Assembly (NCBI RefSeq): GCF_040958095.1
Contig: NC_091181.1
Coordinates: forward strand, 27,554,904 to 27,618,903
Direction: 5' to 3'
Source of the DNA: Procambarus clarkii
Taxonomy: Eukaryota; Arthropoda; Malacostraca; Decapoda; Cambaridae
DNA length: 64,000 nucleotides
The translations under genes and the position numbers were made by a program. Shown piece after piece: positions 10,985 through 22,503 of the stretch (its first letter is position 1; every line of letters begins with the position of its first letter). The notes beneath the pieces are model-generated. The model ran no database searches. It was not told where the DNA came from and saw only the letters and a program-made list of their open reading frames with translations.

Positions 10985-11815
10985 GGGATGGTGGAACAGA
11001 AAGATTTATTGAAGAACAGTTATAGGCAGTTGGTGCTCTGTTTCTCATGATGTACGCGTACCAGCAGTTGACCTCCTCAGATCATTTCCCCTCAACACAG
11101 ACACTTCTCTGACACAAACAATTAACAGCAACTTTCAGTTAGTTTTAGATATACAGTCAGGAACGATTACACACGGACAAAAATAATCAGGTAATCCCAG
11201 TCATATGCAAGATTAGTCTCACTGCCCCTCTCTTCTTATCTTACTGTCTTCTATCACAGCTTCTGACTTAGTTCTCTCTTCTTAGCATTCACCTGGGCTC
11301 TAGGAGGCTCTAGGAGACTTTTCATTCTCTCTTCTTTTCCTCTGGCATACCTTTGTCCTCTTTCTCTCGCTTTCATGCATGTTCCGTTTCAAGCCTCTCA
11401 TTGCCTGTCTCTGATTCTCTTCTGAGCGTTCACGTATCATGGTAACGAAGGCCTATACAGCTGTTGACAGTATTAACAGTGTCGTGGCGAGCTGGAAGGC
11501 GTTCGTAGATGAAGTACATCTACGAACGTACATCACGTACATCATGACAGTTGAAACTGCAGCGGTAATGGCACTGGTGGCCGGGGTCATTATTAGTGAC
11601 GTGAACTTTTTGTGAGTTTGTATGGGGCAAAAGTATCCTAACAGACCATTGCTGGTTTACTTATAGGAATGTAGTAGTAGCAGCAGTAGTTGCAGCAGCA
11701 TCACTATTCTTAGTAGTAGTAGTTATAGTAGTAGAAGTAGTTGTAGTAGTACCAGATGTAGTATTAAAACGTTATGAGTTATACTATTAGTAGTAGCCTC
11801 ATCCTAAGTGAATAT
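10985..11815. other. Unassigned; pyrimidine-rich then (AGT)-rich
   Basis: No coding frame or known element. A CT-rich stretch occupies about 11210-11430. A local palindrome (GTAGATG...CATCTAC near 11503) and an irregular TAGTAG-rich tract at about 11665-11795 are the only structures seen. Confidence 0.5.
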
Positions 11816-12050
11816 CAATGTTTACTAGAATTGCATTTTTGTTGCAAGAACTACACGTTAGTGAGATGCTACAACATTATTCCTGGGCGTGGCTCTTAGC
11901 CTCCCAGCGGTCCACACTCTTGTTTCATTATTGTTATCAGTTATTGCTTTATTACTGGCATTATTCCCTCTTTCTCCGTCCCTATAACCCATCTTTTGGG
12001 CTCTTCCCTCACTCTCTTAGAGAGAGTTTAGCTCTCTTGATAATTAGCTG

Positions 12051-12053
<3 letters not shown>

Positions 12054-12147
<94 letters not shown>
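12054..12147. repeat. (TTA)n microsatellite
   Basis: About 31 TTA units without visible interruption. Confidence 0.97.
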
Positions 12148-12149
<2 letters not shown>

Positions 12150-12302
12150 GGTTCGGTTGATTGTTTAAACAATCATAATTCCATTTTCTCGTAGTGATTT
12201 CAACATCTAAACATTTTAGGGACCTTCAAGTATGTTTAAGGGATCCCACACACTTTAAGGAAAATAAGGTAATGATTCAACTGTGTAAATTTCTGTTGTT
12301 AT

Positions 12303-12490
12303 GTTATCTTTCATAACCACAGGTGCACAGACTTGTGTTATCTTTCATAACCACAGGTGCACAGACTTGTGTTATCTCTCATAACCACAGGTGCACAGAC
12401 TTGTGTTATCTCTCATAACCACAGGTGCACAGACTTGTGTTATCTCTCATAACCACAGGTGCACAGACTTGTGTTATCTCTCATAACCGC
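12303..12490. repeat. 34-bp tandem repeat, about 5.5 copies
   Basis: Unit GTGTTATCTCTCATAACCAC followed by AGGTGCACAGACTT, with a C/T variant in the first two copies. Copies are nearly identical, so the array is probably young. Confidence 0.95.
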
Positions 12491-12511
12491 AGGTGACATG
12501 AGAGATATGCT

Positions 12512-12633
12512 ATGTACCTGGTACCCTCATACCAGGACAGGTTGAGAACCACACGACTAACAGCACCACAAACCAGACATGACAGGGCTGATCTCATTAA
12601 AAAAATTAAAATAATAAACAATTTGGAGGATGT

Positions 12634-12691
<58 letters not shown>

Positions 12692-12815
12692 TATTGACAA
12701 GAAGGTACAATGGATTTGTGAGATTACATAATATTGATATTTTTACAGTCTGGCAAAGCCACTAACACGCATAAAGTTTCAGGCAGGTCCTGAATCTAAC
12801 AGACCAATTCAAATT
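12512..12815. mobile_element. LINE D fragment (+), (ATA)n, LINE A tail (-)
   Basis: 12530-12635 reads TTRLTAPQTRHDRADLIKK in the plus strand, which is LINE D. It is followed by about 17 ATA units (12636-12687) and a LINE A tail in minus orientation (ACTAACACGCATAAAGTTTC). Confidence 0.7.
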
Positions 12816-12819
12816 CTTT

Positions 12820-12960
12820 CTTTATTATGCACCCCATACCCATCCCGTGGGCGGTGGTGTAAAGGATTACAGAGGCATATAATCGGTTCAGGAACTGAAC
12901 CCTCTAGTTCGTTTAGCTAAGCAAATAACAATTTTTGACGCTAGTTACAACATTATTAAT
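12820..12960 (+). repeat. Dispersed repeat R1
   Basis: About 140 bp starting ATTATGCACCCCATACCCAT, then CCCGTGGGCGGTGGTG, and ending TTCGTTTAGCTAAGCAAAT. Further copies lie at 24330, 25565, 34900, 45620 and 55300. The coding status is none; it may be a SINE or MITE end. Confidence 0.8.
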
Positions 12961-13109
12961 GTTATATATACATGTACACATTCTCATACATGTACATATA
13001 TATATACGTATACATATATACATACACGTACATATTTAATCACCCACACAAGTACACACATCAATAATCTTTTGTGTCACAAGTGATTCAACAAGAGGCT
13101 CACAACAGT

Positions 13110-13460
13110 CACGCACTGACATGAACATAGAGACCAAAAAAGATGAAACTAATCTAGACAATTTCTTCGAAATGTTAAATGTAACACAAACAAGGAGCAA
13201 CGGTTTTAAGCTCAACAAGCAACAATGTAGGCCTGAGAACAGATTTTTTTTTACCCACAAGGTTATAAACCTATGGAACCCCCTACCAGCTGAAGCCGTA
13301 AATGCCAAAACTCTGTTAACTCTGCTATAATTCAAAATCCAGCTCGATAAAATCATCTAGAGATATGGGGACGCCTTTGACAAAACGACGGCTTCCTGTC
13401 CTCGTCGAGGCCCCTAGAGAGGTAGTGGTCCCTCATGTAAATTCAGGTAAAACTTTGGCA
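13110..13460 (+). mobile_element. LINE D, 3' end
   Basis: Encodes NLDNFFEMLNVTQTRSNGFK, then KVINLWNPLPAEAVNAKT, then the tail CGGCTTCCTGTCCTCGTCGA and TAAATTCAGGTAAA. It is 5'-truncated. Confidence 0.8.
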
Positions 13461-13708
13461 CACATTTCATGAACGATTCACAGTTATCCACACATGTATA
13501 CATCATGTCCCGTCACCTTGATGGGAATCAACATATAAGCAACATATGACGGTCGCATCATATTAACATGTGCAGCTGGGTGGTGGTGAGGGGGGGGGGG
13601 AGGGTTGATGGTGAGGGAGGGTGTTGGTGATGCATACAGGTGTTAGACGTTTCATGACCTGCTCAACAGCTGGCTGAGGTTCTGTCTGGCTTTGTTTGAC
13701 GTTCTATT

Positions 13709-13713
<5 letters not shown>

Positions 13714-13797
<84 letters not shown>
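13714..13797. repeat. (TA)n microsatellite
   Basis: Uninterrupted TA run of about 42 units. Confidence 0.97.
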
Positions 13798-13800
<3 letters not shown>

Positions 13801-13984
13801 CCTCACATTATACCATTGTGGCTTCATTTTACACCCAAGAGAAACACAGGTACTAGTAGGCCTACAACATTTAGCTTGGTGCCCCAGCAGGAGAGACGAG
13901 CACAGCTCCGCAAGGACACATCCACTCGTGCATCATTATCTCTCAAGGGGAGGACGGAGACAATAGTTTACGAGTTGAGAAGCA

Positions 13985-14215
13985 ATACTCACCAGTGTGA
14001 AGGTGGTGCTCGTCTGGGCTCACCTGGCACTCACCAGTGTGAAGGTGGTGCTCGTCTGGGCTCACCTGGCACTCACCAGTGTGAAGGTGGTGCTCGTCTG
14101 GGCTCACCTGGCACCACTGTGAGGGTGGTGCTCGTCTGGGCTCACCTGACACTCACCAGTGTGAGGGTGGTGCTTATCTGGGCTCACCTGGCACTCACCA
14201 CTGTGAGTCAGGCAG
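13985..14215. repeat. 42-bp minisatellite, about 5 copies
   Basis: Unit ACTCACCAGTGTGAAGGTGG then TGCTCGTCTGGGCTCACCTG and GC. The fourth copy is shortened and later copies diverge. The 42-bp period keeps frames open (197 codons on the plus strand), which I attribute to the repeat. Confidence 0.93.
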
Positions 14216-14559
14216 TCATCAGGTGCAGGGGTGGCACTCATCTTAACGTACCTGTAACTTACATATGTGTTGTTGCTATACACTTATAAGCACTAACAAA
14301 GGTTGGCCCTACTGGATATATCTGTTATTTATCTGGGTGTTGTTGGTATCTTCATGAAGGCGACACACTGTGAGGGCACAGCAAGGCTCCGGGACCACAT
14401 CACATCTACACACAACCAGACTATCACCATAATGATCCCGACCACCAACAGTGAAAGAATCAAGAGAGAGATATATATTGATAATGGCAGAAGTACTTAA
14501 CATCACATACAAAAAATACATACATATAAATACATACATACACAAAAATAATGTTTTTG

Positions 14560-14720
14560 GTGGAGGCTGACTCCATACACAGTTTCAAATGTAGATATGA
14601 TAGAGCCCAGTAGGCTCAGGAATCTGTACACCAGTTGATTGACAGTTGAGAGGCGGGACCAAAGAGCCAAAGCTCAACCCCCGCAAGCACAATTAGGTGA
14701 GTACACTGATCCAGTGTATG
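14560..14720 (+). mobile_element. LINE E tail fragment
   Basis: Ends in GGCGGGACCAAAGAGCCAAA, GCTCAACCCCCGCAAGC and ACAATTAGGTGAGTAC. These form a fifth distinct LINE-like terminus. A related GGCGGGGTCCAAGAGCTAA occurs near 19345. The stretches 14220-14560 and 14720-15030 show nothing further. Confidence 0.6.
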
Positions 14721-15036
14721 ACAGTCAACTCATGTATTGGTCCATACTTCCATCAGCATGACCAAGGGAGAACTGCCAGATGATGCCCCTCTCATCTCCT
14801 CATGTGATCTCTCTCCTCAGCATCCACACATGCCATATACAGTGTTTTATCCGTCTTTTGCAATCGCCTCCACTGTGCCTCTGAGGATGCTCAGTTGAAC
14901 TTAGAGAAATGCATGAGAATCACTATTTTCTTAAAATTTGTTTTTGAATAAATAAATTTCCAACTTCCTTCTCAGTTGAAAAAATATCTAAGATATATAG
15001 GGAAGATTTGGGCTAGAATAATCGACTAATTCTTTG

Positions 15037-15185
15037 TCATATTCAACAACAACAACAATAACGACAACATCAACAACAACAAAAACAAGAACTACAACAT
15101 CAACAATAACATTAACAACAACAACAATAACAACAATATCAATAACAACAACAACAATAAGAACAACAATAACATCAACAACATT
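15037..15185. repeat. (AAC)n-rich irregular microsatellite
   Basis: CAACAA/AATAAC-rich tract with interruptions. A second similar tract is at about 15805-15885. Confidence 0.9.
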
Positions 15186-15689
15186 TCATCTTCATAGTGT
15201 TCTACCTAGTGCTTTATCTCTCACTGTGTCTAGTGCTACCCAGTCCCCCAATATATGTACCAGAGCCATATTACTTTATCATTGTAGTCTTAGATATCAT
15301 CTGATATCATGGTTGTTGTATTGGATGCATATTCTACTGCATTATTCCTTGAAATTGAAATAAGTTTTTTGAGGTAAAAAACACACAGAGGGATGAGGTA
15401 GCTCAAGCTATACTTATCATCCTTGAAATGATCCTCATACTGTGCTTCAGTGACCCAATATATAACCCTGTAATGTTATCCTAATGTGCCTAGTAATCCC
15501 TGTTCATTATTGTGTATTAGTCTAATCTGCTTTTGTGTCAAAATTTCTTGCAATGTACCTGTAAACATTTTTTGACAATTTTACTGTAATTATCCTACTT
15601 AAAATTATCTGTACCTGTAAAGTAAAGTTGTAAAGTACCTGTAAACATATTTTGTCAATTTTACTGTGAATTATCTAAAAATTATCTGT

Positions 15690-15810
15690 TTAACGACTTG
15701 CCAGAAAAGCTATGCGTGCTAGTGGCTTTACACGAATGTAAATTCAATTTAATTTCTATGTTCTCTGTTAACCCCAGTGTACCTTCTTGTATATAAATAA
15801 ATAAATAAAT
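15690..15810 (+). mobile_element. LINE A-type tail
   Basis: GCCAGAAAAGCTATGCGTGC, then TAGTGGCTTTAC, and a TACCTTCTTGTATATAAATA end. The preceding ~350 bp have repeated TACCTGTAAA phrases but no clear element body. Confidence 0.6.
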
Positions 15811-15994
15811 AAACAACAATAACAACAATATCAACAAATACAACAACATCAACAACAACAAAAATAACAACATTAACAACAACAACACACACACATACGT
15901 TGCTACACCGGGCACTAGATGAACGGACTAGATAAGGAACTCCAATATAAGCCTAACGATATAAACCTCGATATAGGCCTAACGTCTATATATA

Positions 15995-16060
<66 letters not shown>

Positions 16061-16063
<3 letters not shown>

Positions 16064-16441
16064 GTACCTAGTAGCCAGAACTCACTTCTCAGCCTACTAT
16101 GCATAGCCCGATTTTCCTAATAAGCCTAGTTTTCATGAATTAATGTTTTTTCGACAACCTAACCTACCTAACCTAACCTAACCTAACGTTTTCGGCTACC
16201 TAACCTAACCTATAAAGATAGGTTAGGTTAGGTTAGGTAGGGTTGGTTAGGTTCGGTCATATATCTACGTTAATTTTAACTCCAATAAAAAAAAATTGAC
16301 CTCATACATAATGAAATGGGTAGCTTTATCATTTCATAAGAAAAAAATTAGAGAAAATATATTAATTCAGTAAAACTTGGCTTATTAGGCAAATCGGGCC
16401 TCGCATAGTAGGCTGAGAAGTGAGTTCTGGCTACTAGGTAC

Positions 16442-16444
<3 letters not shown>
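16061..16444. mobile_element. MITE with telomere-type repeats, inside (AT)n
   Basis: The terminal inverted repeats (16061 to about 16145 and about 16360 to 16444) start GTCGTACCTAGTAGCCAGAA and match for about 85 bp with a few mismatches. The element sits between AT dinucleotide runs (about 16001-16060 and 16445-16504), compatible with TA target preference. The interior holds CCTAA repeats near 16160-16210 followed by TTAGG repeats near 16215-16255, facing each other. No coding capacity. Confidence 0.88.
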
Positions 16445-16506
<62 letters not shown>

Positions 16507-16539
16507 TACATTGGGAGAGAGAAAACATTGGATAGTACA

Positions 16540-17790
16540 GTATTTACATTCTTGTAAAGCCACTAGTACGCACAGCGTTTCGGGCAGGTCCTTAATCTAG
16601 CAGATAATTTTAAGTAGGTAATTTCAATCAGAATTGATAAATGATAAAGATACATTACAAGAGAAAAATGAGATGAGAGAGATAAGTAGGTATATTAAAG
16701 CACATTGTTATATTAAAGCTCTGATTGATTACATTGACAGCTTGATTAGTAATTTAAACAAGGTTAATAGACACCATACAGCAGATTGACAGCACATATA
16801 AGACAGCAATGATCACAATGGTAAAGATGTTCAGATTGGGTACATAAAGATTGGGAGACTGGGTAGCAAAAGATACAGATAAACAAGATTTATAAACACC
16901 ATACCACAGATTGACAGCACATATAAGAAGACAGCAATGATCACAATGGTAAAGATGTTCAAATTGGGAACATAGAGGTTGGGAGATTGGGTAGCAATTG
17001 GTACAGTGCAATTTTAAAGCAAAAAGTGAAAAACTATGAAGATGAAATTAGGTACTTTTTAGTATTGATTTTGAATGATGTAAAAGTTGGACAGCTTTTC
17101 AATTCAGTAGGGAGTGAGTTCCATAAACTGGGTCCCTTTATTTGCATAGGGTGTTTACACAGGTTAAGTTTAACTCTGGGGATATCAAAGATATATTTAT
17201 TTCTGGTGTGGTGATAATGGGTCCTATTACATCTGTCCAAGAAGAGTTTCAGACAAGGATTTGCATTTAAGAACAGGGTTTTGTAAATGTAGTTGACACA
17301 AGAGAATTTGTGGAGTGAGATTATGTTTAGCATGTTTAGGGAGTTAAACAAGGGGGCTGAGTGTTGTCTGAAAGCAGAATTTGACATTATTCTGAAAGCA
17401 GATTTTTGCTGGGTGATGATGGACTTTAGGTGGTTTGCAGTGGTTGAACCCCATGCACAGATACCATAGTTGAGATAGGGATAGATTAGTGCATAATATA
17501 GAGAGATGGGAGCAGAGTTAGGAACATAATATCTGATTTTGGGGAGTATATCAACTGTTTTAGAGACTTTCTTAGTTATGTGTTGTATGTGGGTACTGAA
17601 GTTGAGTCTCTTGTCTAGGAATATGCCAAGAAACTTTCCATCATTTTTATTGCTAATGTTTACATTGTCAATCTGAAGCTGAATTGCATTTGTAGATTTG
17701 CTTCCGAATAGGATGTAGTAGGTCTTTTCTATGTTAAGTGTTAGTTTGTTGGTTGACATCCAATATAATATACATATACTATAGAGACTA
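16540..17790 (-). mobile_element. LINE A, minus-strand copy
   Basis: The longest continuous frame is 17034-17912 on the minus strand. Its first part is non-LINE. From about 17760 leftwards it reads MSTNKLTLNIEKTYYILFGS, LNYGICAWGSTTANHLKS and PRVKLNLCKHPMQIKGPSLW. The tail at about 16545-16600 has the reverse complement of the CCCGAAACGC signature. Two diverged ~130-bp repeats (AGCACATATAAGACAGCAAT-type) lie at about 16780 and 16915, so the 3' UTR is partly duplicated. Confidence 0.8.
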
Positions 17791-17939
17791 ATGGCCTGGC
17801 GCTTTCCCCTGATAATTCCCTTCCCTTCCCTAACGTGCGAAAACAAATACACTCGGGCTGCCTGTCCCCCGTCACAATGTATTTTAATAACAAGGATCGA
17901 CAAAATTAACAAAGAGGAATTCTTGAAATTTGCAAATTA

Positions 17940-18141
17940 TTTCAAGCTAAGAAAATAAAGGTGATGAAAAACTATTAGAAAGTTCTCCTTTGCGAACAGA
18001 GTGGTAGATGGTTGGAACAAGTTAAGTGAGAAGGTGGTGGAGGCCAAAACCGTCAGTAGTTTCAAAGAGTACTAGGAAGACGGGACACCACGAGCGTAGC
18101 TCTCATCCTGTAATTACACTGAAATAATCACTTAGGTAATT

Positions 18142-18220
<79 letters not shown>
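17940..18220 (+). mobile_element. LINE C 3' fragment plus (AC)n
   Basis: Contains AGAGTGGTAGATGGTTGGAA, the GGGACACCACGAGCGTAGCT tail and AGGTAATTAC, then an AC run of about 35 units at 18149-18220. Confidence 0.75.
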
Positions 18221-18221
<1 letters not shown>

Positions 18222-18625
18222 TTAGGAAGCATCGTGGTCAGACTGAGAGGTCGGACCTGGTATTCACGCGGTCACGAGTTCGAACTTACGGTTTAGTCTT
18301 CATTTTTTTAAGGCTCTAATTATGGTTTAGTAGGTTAAGTGTGTACCTGCCATCTTGATGGCCAGGGTTCAAGTCTCCTGGTTGGTTTGGGTGTCAAAAA
18401 GTTTTCGTTATATGACAAAGAGTGCTGGGAAGACGGGACACCACGAGCGTAGCTCTCATCCTGTAACTACACTAAGGTAATTACACTTAGGTAATTACAC
18501 ACACACACACTCACACACACATGACAAAGAGTGCTGGGAAGACGGGACACCACGAGCGTAGCTCTCATCCTGTAACTACACTTAGGTAATTACACTTAGG
18601 TAATTACACTTAGGTAATTACCAAC
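18221..18625 (+). mobile_element. tRNA-like SINE heads with LINE C tails
   Basis: Box B-like sequences CACGAGTTCGAACTT (near 18281) and CCAGGGTTCAAGTCTCC (near 18362) follow tRNA-like arms. The second is followed by the LINE C terminus (TATGACAAAGAGTGCTGGGA, AGACGGGACACCACGAGC, TTAGGTAATTAC). The terminus then recurs at 18525-18625 after a short AC run. This fits a tRNA-derived SINE that borrowed the LINE C tail. Confidence 0.6.
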
Positions 18626-18629
18626 CCTT

Positions 18630-19085
18630 CCTCACACTAAGCTGTTTAAAGCAGCGGCCGTCCTCCCCAGACGCATTCATCAATTTTAACATTGTGTATT
18701 AAACATTTATTTGTTCTCATATATAAATTAATATTTTTATACATAAAAATTCTATGTATAGTTAGGCATAGGTTAGGTTAGATGTTCAGGTTCTGTTGGC
18801 GATTATTCGTATTTGAAATACGTGGGTGAAGCATTTACAGTGTTGTGGTTCGAACAAAATTCGTCAGCAAAGCACTTGTTCCGGAAGTGTTCAAACGAAA
18901 TCAGCTGTGAGTCGTGTGTCAACCATTTTTCATTCATAAACAGGGGATTTCGCGGGTGCATGGAATCACTTTTGAGTCTTTGTTTGGAGGACGGGCTGAA
19001 CTATACAGCCCGTCCTCCAAATTTGTATTTGAGAACATTCCCGTTTTGAATGAGCAGCATGTATAAATTTATGAAAGCGTCTGTG
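18630..19085. other. Unassigned stretch
   Basis: No recognised element. A short inverted pair (GGAGGACGGGCTG / CAGCCCGTCCTCC, about 18986-19018) forms a possible hairpin. A single GGTTAGGTTAG occurs near 18770. Confidence 0.4.
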
Positions 19086-19089
19086 GTGC

Positions 19090-19290
19090 CGACAGCTGGA
19101 TGTAATGGACTTGAGTCGAGGACATGTTGCAGAGGTAATAGTTCTAAGGGCTTGGGTTTGAGTCCTGACAGAGGCAGGAACAAATGAGCAGCGTTTCTTT
19201 AACCTGATGCACATGTTCACCTACCAGTAAATAAGTACCTGAGAATTACACAGCTGCTATGGGCTGCTTCCTGGGGGATGTGTATGTGTG
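19090..19290 (+). mobile_element. SINE2, plus-strand copy
   Basis: The head has CTTGGGTTTGAGTCCTGAC (box B-like). The body has ACCAGTAAATAAGTACCTGA and the CAGCTGCTATGGGCTGCTTC phrase, which is the reverse complement of the body at 36300-36360. Confidence 0.65.
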
Positions 19291-19394
19291 TGTTAGAAAA
19301 TATATATAGTAAACATAACAGAGGAAAATACATTGGTTAGAAAGGCGGGGTCCAAGAGCTAATAGATCGATAATAATAATAATAATAATAGTTT

Positions 19395-19520
19395 ATTTAA
19401 GAAAACTACGTACATAGATGCAGAGTTACAAACATCCTGTTGGATTTATGGATATAGCTAGTGCATACAATACCTAAAGCCACTAATAAGCATAGTGTTT
19501 CGGGCAAGGAAACTTCTGCA
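19395..19520 (-). mobile_element. LINE A tail, minus orientation
   Basis: ATACCTAAAGCCACTAATAAG followed by CATAGTGTTTCGGGCAAGG. It is the reverse complement of the LINE A end. The next ~1,000 bases to the receptor-like exon show no identifiable repeat. Confidence 0.7.
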
Positions 19521-20562
19521 GGAAAGGATTCTGCAGACAAACAGTAAATACACCTACCCAACATTAAGTATGGATCCCCCCCCCCCACACACACACATAG
19601 CTACCCTTGTGGTATCAACATATTTCTCCACATATATACAATATAAAAACTGAAAACTCACACCCCAAGATTAGTTGCATAGTTGCATATTGTCCTGGGG
19701 ACCATTCAGGCTTGTTCGCATACAATATAAAGCACAACTGTTCCCATTAACAACACTCACACACCTGGACTATTATTCTTAACAATGATTCATCAGCTGG
19801 CTTCACCTTGTGTCCCGACAACTATGTCATGAATTATTATAATATATGTCCAGTTAGGTGCATGAATTCTGCTAATTAAATTCGTAATTAGTACATTCGT
19901 ATAAGTATCGCATAATGCGTTCAGGTGATCCCAGTCCTACAGGAAATATTTCCTTTCCGAATCTCTCACACATAACCAACCTTGGTTTAATAATTTCTTA
20001 GTGAAGCATCAGCTTGCGACGTGTCAGAGAATATTGAATCCTTTTGTGTGCATAAGTGATCCCAGGATATAGGTGCCTTTTCTATGTGGTTATGTGGGCG
20101 TGTGCAGTATATATTTTTCTCGCCGTAAAGTTATACTATTTATCTTTTCAGGGTGTGAGTTTGTGAGGCAGGAGAGAGGGAGGGCCTTGACTACCACACT
20201 AGCATCACCGCATCATCGATGCTAGCGGGGAGAGGAACTTGTGGTAGTTAACGACGCCACCGCTACGGTCATCAAGTTGTAATAATACTGACCTCTAGTA
20301 CCGCAGGCTGGAAGATTCTTGACACGTCTAGAGCAAGAATACTGAGTGGGTGACTGAGGATGCCGTATTCATCTGCTTTCTCGAAGAAACATTCATTAGG
20401 GTGGACCCTGTAAGAATCTTGCGTTCTAAGATTGCAGCTTGTTGTCTTTATGTCCAAGCATACTCTTTATAAGCATACAAGCGTAGTCGTCCTTAAAAAA
20501 GTGAACTAAAAGAGAAACCTTTCCCTTTCTCATCCACACTGTCCCATCTATTATTCCTTCAG

Positions 20563-22057
20563 TGGCAGTCGGTGTAAGCAGATGGATGAGACAGACAGAA
20601 TGTGGGAGGCTCACCCTGTGTGCAAGTCCTTGCTTGATCTTTCTGACCCCAAGTCCCTCAGCATCTCGGTGCCATCCAGAGGTTCTCCTCTCACCACTCA
20701 CGGATTTCCTGTTAAGTGTCAGACTGATCAAGTTTCCCAATGTTCCAACTTTTATACACCTAATTTCGAGGCCTTCACCTGTTATTCTAATCGAAATGTT
20801 AAATGGTATTCTGATCAACATGCTCATGACCAGCTTTGTGAGGAAAAATATGTATTTGCCGGCTGTCAGCGAACCCAGAGTCACTGCGCTGATAAGTTCC
20901 TCGTGCAGTGCCGTCCAAAATTCAATCCCCATGTCACCCATGGACACAATAGTGACCCCACGCTCCCGCTACACCAGGACTCTCCTACGAAACAGTCTGA
21001 AAGTCAAGGTGTTACTGAACTCATGTCCATCATGCAGAAATCAAGGAGCAAAAGTCGAGCACGGGTGTCCTTACCTTCCCGTTCCGAAACTATGCTAACA
21101 GAGGAGGAGCTCCGTTCTGCACTGCCGGCGAGAGATATTAATGAAATACTGCATCTCCAGAAATCGCATCGCGATGCATTCTCTTTTTTCCCTTTACCTG
21201 AAATTGTTAACGGGAATGAAGTCGACAGCTTGTGGCAGCTTTATAGTCTCTTCGTCGAACGACAGAGTTCGTTTTACACACAAATACCATTGTTCAGGCT
21301 GCTGGCCGCCTCTGACCGCCAGAAACTGCTAAGTCTGGCGGTGGGCATCAGCACTCATGTGTCCGCCGCCCAGCTCATGGACGACGAGGAGTACACCTGG
21401 CCACGTAAGGACGCGCCGCCCTTCACAAACCACACCAAGGTTCTGTCCGCTACCACCATCCGCCAGATTGTTTCTCATGATCACTTTGTGCTCCTCATGA
21501 CATTTTACATGCATTATACTCGTCTCTTTGCAGACCCGAGGGTAGCATTGTTGACACAGGTGCTCACACTCTTCTGCCAGGAGCCAGAACTGATTGATGC
21601 TGACGCCGTCAAGTGCGGACGTCAACATTATCTGGGGTTGCTCACCCGTTACCTGACAGCGGTGTACGGTAGCCAACGCGGCGCTGACATGCTCAGATCT
21701 CTCCTCATCAGCCAGGAAGAAGCCAGACAACTCACTGTCTTATACCACCACGTGGAACTGGCTCCTCAGGCCCAAAAGAATAATGTGCGAGACATAACGA
21801 ACACAATAGCTATAAATTTCCAGAAGGTTTGCGTTATCGCACGGGATACAGCACTGAAGGTCAAGAACCGCCGCCATCTCGCACACGAGACAGATGGTGA
21901 AGTCGCCCAGATCTTGCATAACAATAGTGAAGAGCTAACCCTGGTCAATAACCTGCTGGTGTGTCTGGCCGAGTGTGATGACCCTCACATGCTGGCAGCG
22001 GCCCGTCACCTCCTCCCTCAGGACCTCCTCCAAAGATTTCTTCAGCTCGTGCAGTAA
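20563..22057 (+). CDS. Nuclear receptor ligand-binding-domain-like protein, terminal exon
   Basis: An open frame runs from a good acceptor (CTTCAG, AG at 20561-20562) to a TAA at 22055-22057. The first ATG is at 20582, giving 491 residues. Residues 1-150 are Ser/Cys/His-rich and unrecognised. From about residue 157 it is helical. IPLFRLLAASDRQKLLSLAV resembles the helix 3-5 signature of nuclear receptor ligand-binding domains. FADPRVALLTQVLTLFCQEP followed by an acidic loop and RQHYLGLLTRYLTAVYGSQR resembles helices 7-10. A C-terminal ~110 residues follow, without a clear LLxEMF-type AF-2 helix. No zinc-finger DNA-binding domain is encoded here. If it is a receptor, that part must be in an upstream exon or absent. 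Codon use and the lack of stops over 1.4 kb argue for a real gene. Assignment is by fold pattern only. Confidence 0.55.
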
Positions 22058-22059
22058 AG

Positions 22060-22500
22060 AAGGTCCCGTGCTCAGTAGCAGGGGAGAATGTGGAGGAAAA
22101 ACGTGTTCCGTGGCAGAATTTGTGATGAAATGTTAGGGGTGGTTTTATTCAGTCATAAACTACCTGCTGATGAATAATGTCTATGGTGGCACTCCAGACT
22201 TTGCTGCCTATAGTTATGATGACGTCATTGTATCCACGTCATCCCCATCCCCATGGGTATGGATACATCATAGCCATCCACGACCAGTGGGAGTGTGGCT
22301 CAGGCCTCATCACCCGTGATCCAGATCATGACCCGGCGGTTCACTCTTCTAAGAGCTGATTCCACAGTACTTTCTGCAGGTGGGAGCTGCTCCCAGCTCA
22401 TCTACTCCGCCGACAACAAATACAAGCGAAGATATGCAAGTTTTGTCATACTTATTCTTGGCTTGTAGACTTGGCAGATACATGCTTCAAGTTTGGTAGT
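22060..22500. other. Downstream region of receptor-like exon
   Basis: Probable 3' untranslated sequence and flank. No AATAAA is obvious in the first 400 bases. No repeat family recognised. Confidence 0.4.
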
Positions 22501-22503
22501 TAG

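Noticed and set aside
15034..15363. Thr/Ile-rich 109-codon frame
   Set aside because: Translation of an (AAC)n-rich microsatellite.
16160..16255. True telomere or chromosome end
   Set aside because: The TTAGG units are few, inverted and enclosed by MITE repeats, with normal sequence on both sides.
20426..20947. Minus-strand 173-codon frame opposite the receptor-like exon
   Set aside because: Shadow of the plus-strand coding exon with no domain pattern of its own.
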